From NCBI GenBank assembly GCA_950295325.1, contig OX485804.1:9300001-9364000 (forward strand): a stretch of DNA of 64,000 nucleotides. The letters run 5' to 3'. A program made the position numbers and the translations under genes. Position 1 is the first letter of the stretch, and every line of letters starts with the position of its first letter. The notes under the pieces were generated by a model. That model ran no database searches, had not been told where the DNA came from, and saw nothing but the letters and a program-made list of their open reading frames with translations. This stretch comes from Polytrichum commune. Taxonomy: Eukaryota > Streptophyta > Polytrichopsida > Polytrichales > Polytrichaceae. This document shows, piece after piece, positions 57,793-64,000 of the stretch.

Positions 57793-58985
57793 CTAGAAGT
57801 GAAGAAGCCAAAGCAATATAAACTCGTTTAGCTCAAAGTTCTTCCATTTTCTACTGCTCGAATCGAGATATTTGTTTGGCTTCTCCAACCATGGCCTCAA
57901 TTTCCTCCTCCATGGATGTGAACCGTTGTGCCCCCTGACCAGAGTCTTTTGACCCATAAACAAAAACTGGTCATCATGATGTCGTTGCAATGCAAGGCAT
58001 AAACCAACAATCCACACCATGGTATTAAGATCCATGGCTTGGCCCAACACAAAGTGTCGTTGGCCCTCAGAAAGGCCAGGAGCTGATGTGGTGCCCGTGC
58101 GGAATCCCATAGCACGTTCCCATTCGTCAACCAATGGTTTGGTATGGATTTTGGTGTGATCATCCCACACCATGCCAAACCCTTGATCGCGGAATGCGAA
58201 TGATTGTGAGAAAGTCATAAAGATGGGGAAGGCCCTCCGTGGTGCCCCCACTTTGTTGACCAATGTCAACGGGGGTAAATCATCTCGAACAACCGACAAA
58301 GATGTCCGATGTGGATCCAAGATGTCTTCCATCTTTTGATCAAAAGGTGGAGGCATTGCAGAAGATGCCGTAGCTAAAGTGAATGGAGGTGTGAGGTTGG
58401 TCCAAAGCCACCGAGGCCGGTGGAAATAAGAACCAAGGTCTGTGGCATCCACAAAAATGGGATCATCAAGGTGTTGACAAACCTAATGCATGTTTCCATC
58501 ACCTTGTCCTAAGAATTTCCCAACACAGGTACATTCTCGAATATGTACCCTGGGGGGGAGGTTGGTAGGCATACCATCAGTTGATGAGCCGGATGAAGTC
58601 CCAAAAAAGACTAGATCTGGGATCCTCCAACCCTTGGCCTACTCCAGCATGTGAGTGGCCCTATCAAGGCCATCCCGCTAACTTCATCACTAGATCCATG
58701 GGACACAACGTTCATAAGTCAGCCTTGCTGATAAATATATCATCAGGAGGGAGACGTGCAAAACACCCATGAATGGCAATTGGATCCAATTTTTGTGGGA
58801 ATAATACAATCAACTAGTGGATATGGTGAAGAGACACACGGGTGAACACCTGACTGTCATCCACATAGACACATTGGCGAACTGTGAGACCAACCTCCAA
58901 CACGGCTGCCAGTCATGTTCCGATGCCTCCAAATAATTCCACCAAAGTGATCCATCGTTTGGCAGACGCCATGAAATGGTATGTG
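57793..58985 (-). pseudogene. Cytosine-5 DNA methyltransferase domain within the gypsy polyprotein
   Basis: C5-methyltransferases transfer a methyl group from SAM to cytosine in DNA. On the minus strand, about 58890-58985, ASAKRWITLVELFGGIGT is motif I (F-x-G-x-G, SAM binding). GWP**GHS at 58651-58675 is motif IV: the catalytic PCQ has become P then TGA TAG (58661-58666). DPRSSLFWDFIRL follows, then YIFENVPVLG (ENV, motif VI, about 58525-58545). The C-terminal part is open for 219 codons (57793-58452): ERAMGFRTGTTSAPGLSEGQ, then GQAMDLNTMVWIVGLCLAL (motifs IX-X). The domain lies between protease and RT in the same orientation, so it belongs to the element. Retrotransposons carrying acquired DNA methyltransferases are known from some algae. 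Dead here: the catalytic Cys and Gln are lost. Confidence 0.8.
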
Positions 58986-59125
58986 CCAACGCCGATGAGG
59001 TATCACGTATGACTGATGTTGTAGAACCGAGAGAGAGGACAATGTCCTCACACCTTCGGACTAGGTCGGTGGAATCGCGCCAAGAAATAAGAGGATCCTT
59101 GGGATGGCGCACCAATGCACCCTAG
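58810..59125 (-). pseudogene. Protease-methyltransferase junction
   Basis: A minus-strand frame covers VRHPKDPLISWRDSTDLVRR, then CEDIVLSLGSTTSVIRDTSS and ALAHTISWRLPNDGSLWWNY before and overlapping motif I of the methyltransferase in another frame. The frame switch near 58985 marks a frameshift or chance overlap. It is listed because it connects the two domains without another insertion. Confidence 0.45.
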
Positions 59126-59763
59126 GTGCCATCTCCCGTTGATCCTCAATTTTTCCCCATGAATGCCAACAACTCCTCTAATAATGTAGAAACATATGGC
59201 AATGTATCCACTATAGCACCACATCCAAAAACCATGGATAATGGTGCTATGGTCGCGGCCGCCGCAAATGCCACAGGAATAAGTTCCTTACAGTTGTTTC
59301 CAGGCGACCAACATGGTCGAATCCAAGCCTCCTCAGTCCAGTTATCCAACCAAAAACCGAGGGGGTAGAGTGCTTATTGACCAACTAGAATATCGTAGTT
59401 GGTCGCATTTGTCACCGCACACCAGAGAAGAAGAGGTGCGGGTGGATCTCCAGGCTTCAAGCAGAAGCTAAGCTAAAGTGGCTTCCGAGTGTAACCAGTG
59501 ACCCGCTCCACGTGGCCAATAGAGGTGACAATGGTAAATGGGCAAGGAGCCAAGTTGTCGGCTGTCAACCGTAATTCTTGCGATAACATTTTGTTGATCA
59601 TAACTAATTGTGCCCCCAATCCATCTATGAGGCCAAACCCACCACCCTTAAGCGTCCTAGTCCGGGTGATGGTTTTGAGAATCACATGTGTCATACCAAA
59701 GCTCGTGGTAACATTGAATGTACTTCCATCTCAACAAGCTCCCAACTCACTTGAAATCATGAT
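59126..59763 (-). pseudogene. Retroelement aspartic protease region
   Basis: Would process the Gag-Pol polyprotein. The minus strand reads TFNVTTSFGMTHVILKTITR, then GGGFGLIDGLGAQLVMINKM (about 59581-59640), then LRLTADNLAPCPFTIVTSIG. The D-x-x-G-A stretch followed by a hydrophobic run is the retropepsin active-site region, although the usual D-S/T-G is not exact. Later NATNYDILVGQ (the I-L-G-x-D-like flap partner), then LDNWTEEAWIRPCWSPGN and VAFAAAATIAPLSMVFGCGA (59146-59349), then a stop before the methyltransferase. One or two stops interrupt it. Confidence 0.7.
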
Positions 59764-60741
59764 GCTTTATTAATGCTAGTCTCTTGAATAGGTAGAGCAT
59801 TGGCCTTCTCAAGGGTCGACCAACTACTACACTTAACCTTACTAAGTCCCCTATAAGTCTCTATGAATTCTACTAATTTCACTAATCCTTCTACTAATTC
59901 CCATACAACTCTAATTCTAAACTCAATTTTATGAGAGGAACAACAAGAGGGAGAGAGAGAGAGAAGGAGAGGGGAAGGGAGAGGATAAGGGGGCCTTGTA
60001 TGAACCTCTCCCCTTTACCCACACTCCCCTCTCAATACAACATGCTCATGTGTCCACACACACGTGTACACCCATACGTGCAAGATGGAAGAGCGCGAAG
60101 GAAGAGAGAGTGAATAGGAACACAAGTGAATGAAGAATGTGAGAGAAAGAAATATATAGGGAAAGGGAAGGGGTGAGCACCCCTCAAAGCTCAAGATAAG
60201 CCCCTCGATCCTCTTCTACTTCGTAGGCTCTTATCCTATCCGCTAAGCCTTCAACTTCTAAACCAACAAGATGGATCCCAATTCAAATATACAAATTTAA
60301 GGAGCTCCTCTTGGTCCACCACATGCTACACTCACCTAACCAAAGAACTTCCTTCATGCCGCTAAGCTTCTAATTAACTACACCACATAAGCCTAAGGCC
60401 TAAACATAACTTCACACCAAACCTCATTTTTTTAATATTTTTGAGAATAATTATAAAACATCAAAATGTAACTCCTAATGGTTTCAAAGGGTTAATAACA
60501 CATGTGGGCACCATTTTGGGCTCACACCATCATTACACACTGGGATGCAACCCGAATAGGATTGCCTCTAGCCTGACTGACCACCAAACTGCCGGTATCA
60601 TTCACCATACGCACGACACCGGGTCGAATGTCATGGTGCTCGCAAGTGGGCCATGCAGCTACATCAAACAAATAAGTTGCTCCCGCAAATTCTAGTGAGT
60701 CATAAGATGTGGTCGAGCCCTAATTATTTGAGGTGTGTACG
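59764..60741. other. Non-coding stretch inside the gypsy element
   Basis: About 0.98 kb between the gag-side spacer and the protease has no readable polyprotein frame. It contains a GA-rich run (59948-59986), an (AC)n-like run (60055-60065) and AT-rich sequence. Either the spacer here decayed completely or a small element inserted; no terminal repeats were found. Confidence 0.4.
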
Positions 60742-61437
60742 TTAAAAGATGCAATGGCCTCCGCCGCAAGCCTCGCTAGCTGTTTGGTTGTTTCCTTGGG
60801 GGGTCTTAGTGGCAAGGAGGTCTGCGGTGGCTTGAGCCATAGTCAGAAAAGACAAGAATGCCTTGCCTTCCAAAATCCTACTTGCTAGGTGGAAAACCTT
60901 AGCCGGTTGGATGTCTGGTGATGACCATTTTATGGTTGTAAACAAAGTTGTATGCAACACCTTAGATGCCAATGTGTGCACCATGTCGGTCGCTAGATTC
61001 GAAGCCTCTAAGCTTGAATTTCGACCACTGATAGATTGGATAGCATATGTCAATCCAAAAGACAATGGCATACGTGCTTAATCAATCAGATTCGCGGGAG
61101 CATTGTCCTGCGTCCGTAAGGTCTCCATAGGCTCCCCTATGGTCGAAGGTGTGGCTCGTAACACAGATTGACCACGTGTCACAGTTGCCGAATTCACCAC
61201 CTCCCCAAAAGCCCCGAACATATAGTAATTGGGAGTCGACGACTTAGCCTTATGACTTATCCTAGTGGAGCTGGTGATTCCAAAATTTGGCCAGATGGCG
61301 CCTAATTCTTGAACCTCTCCTCCTAGGCACCAAACTTTGACTCCAATTCTTTTTCCTGTTCGAAAAAAAGACATTTTCATGGATGGAGAATGAAGCAATT
61401 TTCCACCGCGTGATTGTTTCACCCACAGTGGAAACAC
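60742..61437 (-). pseudogene. Gag-pol spacer remnant
   Basis: Minus-strand frames 61078-61437 and 60742-61071 follow the gag region. The second reads FGLTYAIQSISGRNSSLEAS, then NLATDMVHTLASKVLHTTLF, then ASRILEGKAFLSFLTMAQAT. I do not recognise domains. Position suggests the segment between the nucleocapsid finger and the protease. Confidence 0.4.
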
Positions 61438-61509
61438 TTCAACTCACGTGCTTCAACTACTTCGGTAAATGTATACCGGCCTCCTTTGTTGAATTATTAG
61501 TGGGAACAA

Positions 61510-62503
61510 CTAATTTGTGCTTTGGATTACGGTATGAGCTTGTCTTTGCTTTGAAAGACAATCATTCTTAGCGTAGCCCGACTGCCCACAAGACCAACAA
61601 TATAAGTTTTTGTCCCCCTTTGCCAATCCTGCAGTTGCGATTGGAGTCTTTCGGGATTTGCTAGAATTCACTAGGAAGGACACCAAGTGAGTAGTATCAT
61701 GGTGACATAAGACATGATTACACTGCTCCACAACGGCGAATGCCTCTGTAAGTGTCATTCGCCCATCCTAATCTAAAATGATCATATGCAGCGCTAAATC
61801 AATGAGGCGTTTATCAATCTTTGACAAAACGACCTTCACTAGATAGATCTCGGCGAAAACACCTTCAGATTCCTTGGCAAATCTCGCTAATATCGTGTAT
61901 ATAATACGAGATGTCTTGTCATTTTCCTGCCGGAGGTCCTAAACTTGTTGCATTTGATCTAGATGGAAACCTTCATATTCTTCCTCCAAATGAAACTGAA
62001 GTTATTGTAGAAGATCAAAATCTTGGAGAACCCTTAAAGAAGCTAATGCCGTCTTAGTAGCTTGGGCATAACTGGAGAGTGGGAAGATCATGCTTGATGT
62101 ACTTGCGGATGCAGAAGTAAGAACTTTCTCTTTAGGTTCACCAGAGAAGGTCCCTTCTAAATCCACTACAAAGACGCCCTCCGCTTTGTCCGTCTTCACC
62201 ACATGAACGGCTAATGAATTGGAAATTGCGCAATCCTTGTATGCGGAAACCAATTCCACTCGAGTCTCCTAGTATTGCTCCACATGACGCAACTCCATCT
62301 CTCCAATGCTCATAAGTCTAGAGCACTTCGTACTCCAAATATTGGAGCAGAAGCTCAAACGCATACCAGCTATTAAAATTGATATTGCATTGACGTTTCT
62401 CTTGCATCCACGTCCTAAATCGAATATTCCAGTCTTGCAGGGGAATGGTCCATAGTCGACCATAATACTGATATCGGATTTTTTCTCGTGTTTTCTTCCC
62501 CAT
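61510..62503 (-). pseudogene. Gag of the gypsy element with decayed zinc knuckle
   Basis: Structural protein of the virus-like particle. The start chosen is MGKKTREKIRYQYYGRLWTI (ATG at 62501-62503), then MELRHVEQY, then ELVSAYKDCAISNSLAVHVV, then KTDKAEGVFVVDLEGTFSGE and LASLRVLQDFDLLQ (62002-62259). After stops and frameshifts come LVKVVLSKIDKRLIDLALHM and MTLTEAFAVVEQCNHVLC. The C-terminal YCWSCGQSGYAKNDC (about 61566-61610) is a CCHC nucleocapsid knuckle whose His is now Tyr (CAC to TAC). The arrangement is typical of Ty3/gypsy Gag. Confidence 0.75.
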
Positions 62504-63629
62504 ATCGTTTAAGGCTCTTATCCAAAGAACGTAAGACCGAATGATAGTTCCTCACGCCGATGTAGGCTAGAAAACCTCGTAGGGTGCTACCACTAGTTCA
62601 ATGTCTGAGAAGGCAAATGATCGACCTTTCGATGTCCTTAGAGATGAAAAACAAGGGTTTCGTTGGTCATTATTTTGATCTTACCCCTACGATACCCTAT
62701 CACAAACTAATACAAAATAAAATGGGCAATGCTGGCAATGTCTAGCAATATAGCCCGCCACGAAGAAATGTACCACAACAAAATACGGAAAACAATGTAA
62801 TGCCAATATTGGATCCTCTTCCCCAAACAATAATTAAGGAAAAATCCAAGTTGACCACACACAACCGGTATTCACTTGCGGCTGGTGGTCAAACATGAGA
62901 TACACCTATTGTTGTGGAAAAGAAATGGCATATATGCACATCTCTTATCTCCCACTACAACAAAAAAATTCCCACCTCACATGATGATCTGGAATTTATG
63001 TTTCTAAATACAATTTGACCTTAATAATTATATTATTAAATCGAATGGTAATTCCATGTGCCAACGATGACAATTCCTCGGCAATCCCATACACATACCC
63101 CTAGGTGAATGTCAATGCTCGCCAACTTGACTCTAAAAAATTCAAGTATATGGTTGTTTAAATGCCTTCTCCTTATTTTTCTCTTATGCAAACAAAAATG
63201 AAAACCCCCTTGTATGTCAAGTACCTTTCCCAAGTCGATGTAGAGGAAAAATAAGCCAATCGCAAATTCGCCGCAATTCCACGCCCTCCACATGTTCCTA
63301 GATGATTCCACAAATTATCTTTGTGGTGGCCCACGTCTTCCGGACCCCAAAACCTTAATATCTCATAAGTTGTTTGTGAAGGCCGGTATCGGATCGTGTT
63401 CAAGCCCTTATTTTATTTTTGATTAATGAAAACAACCTTGGCAAAAATGCTCTTGCAAAAATGTATCTTTCATTAACCAAGAATGTGACCTCCAGCCCGT
63501 GAGATTTTTGAATGCCTCCCCCTAATATATGAGTTTATTTTATTTCATTTTCAATCATTTTTTTGTAATCATGAAACTCACATATTTGTTTTTTTTAAAT
63601 AAAAAATAAAAAATGTTGGTGTTTCCCAC
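62504..63629. other. Region expected to hold the 5' leader and LTR, not identified
   Basis: Upstream of the gag start on the minus strand, a primer-binding site and 5' LTR should follow. I searched for the sequence of the putative 3' LTR (GTGTGTCACTGCAGCTCG and others) and for a complement of the usual Met-tRNA primer and found neither. The minus-strand frames 63036-63403 show no motifs. The 5' end may be deleted, or it may lie beyond the window. Confidence 0.4.
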
Positions 63630-63829
63630 AGCTGCTGCCTGCTAGGCAGCCATGGGGGGGGGGTAAGGCTGGGACCTAGGCCTAGGGGGCTGGGGGTAGG
63701 TTAAGGGCCTAGGGGGTAGCTAGGCCTAAGGGGGGTAGGAGGGAGGAAAGGGTGCCCGGGCATCCTGCTTGCCGCCGGCCGCCGCAACCCAGAGTTACAG
63801 AACAATTGCTCCCGGAGGGCTCCTCCGTA
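63630..63829. other. G/C-rich patch with GGCCTAGG repeats
   Basis: A sudden G-rich stretch: a run of G at 63654-63663, several CCTAGG/GGCCTAGG phrases, then GCCGCCGGCCGCCGC (63769-63783), then CTCCCGGAGGGCTCC. It ends in (TTTTA)n at 63829-63856. No gene was recognised. It may be part of another element running out of the window. Confidence 0.45.
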
Positions 63830-64000
63830 TTTTTTTATTTTATTTTATTTTATTTAAAATTTCTAATGAATATCTTTCTAAATTGGAATAAAAAAATTTC
63901 TTCACAAGCTCAATGATATAAATTTAAGCTTGCAAGTGAACAAATGCCAAGAAATTCGGTGAACAGTTCAATAATTAATCATCACAATTCACCTTGATGT
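63830..64000. other. AT-rich end of window
   Basis: Begins with five or six TTTTA units (63829-63856) and continues AT-rich to the end. Nothing recognisable. Confidence 0.6.

Larger units (their letters stand above)
45354..62503 (-). mobile_element. Decayed Ty3/gypsy retrotransposon split by a DNA transposon
   Basis: Reading the minus strand from 62503 downward gives gag with zinc knuckle, spacer, aspartic protease, a cytosine-5 DNA methyltransferase domain, reverse transcriptase, RNase H, integrase and a PHD-like finger, ending at the purine tract. The reverse transcriptase breaks at 57144 and resumes at 47722 after the 9.41-kb transposon 47723-57133. The protease, RT, RNase H, integrase order defines Ty3/gypsy. 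Stops, frameshifts and lost catalytic residues in every domain show it is dead. Many stops are C-to-T or G-to-A changes (CGA to TGA, CAG to TAG, TGG to TAG or TGA). Removing the insertion leaves an element of roughly 7.7 kb without LTRs. Confidence 0.85.

Overview
This window is plant-type nuclear DNA that is almost entirely repetitive. I find no intact host gene, rRNA or tRNA gene. The evidence for a plant-type genome is the mix of elements: a Ty3/gypsy element, a Mutator-like (MULE) element with a transposase and SWIM finger, CACTA-type and Tourist-type miniature elements (MITEs), a probable tRNA-derived SINE, an L1-type LINE, and GT-AG introns with T-rich acceptors. The protein families of the two large elements remind me of non-seed streptophytes (charophyte algae, bryophytes, lycophytes, ferns). 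That is recognition from memory, and the species cannot be fixed from the sequence. Many stop codons sit where CGA, CAG or TGG codons are expected, so C-to-T decay, probably at methylated cytosines, has been strong.

Region 1 to about 44.8 kb is an intergenic repeat landscape. It holds at least four copies of a TA-flanked MITE with CACTAAATA ends, three copies of a GGGCCACTT-ended MITE, several fold-back hairpin MITEs (one inserted into another copy of its own family), a Tourist-like element with TTA target duplications sitting at the (ATT)n tail of a probable SINE, a degenerate ~160-bp tandem array, and fragments of LINE endonuclease and LINE C-terminal sequence.

Region 44.8-62.5 kb holds the main structure. 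One decayed Ty3/gypsy element lies on the minus strand and reads, from high to low coordinates, gag with zinc knuckle, protease, a cytosine-5 DNA methyltransferase domain, reverse transcriptase, RNase H, integrase, a PHD-like finger, a polypurine tract and a putative LTR. Its reverse transcriptase is split by a 9.41-kb DNA transposon (47723-57133) flanked by a diverged 10-bp target duplication, TTACTCTATC and TTATTTTATC.

The inserted transposon has degraded terminal inverted repeats and two divergent genes. Leftward is a MULE-type transposase, with the D...D...CxxH region and a C-terminal SWIM-like finger. Rightward is a six-exon gene with perfectly consistent intron phases, encoding about 500 residues with a ParB-like GNHR motif and a C-terminal glycine loop resembling a methyltransferase motif I. 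Between the genes lies a minisatellite of well-conserved 97-bp units with a duplicated perfect 24-bp palindrome. Both elements are now non-functional.

The region after 62.5 kb should hold the 5' leader and LTR of the gypsy element, but I could not identify them. It ends in a G/C-rich patch near 63.63-63.83 kb.
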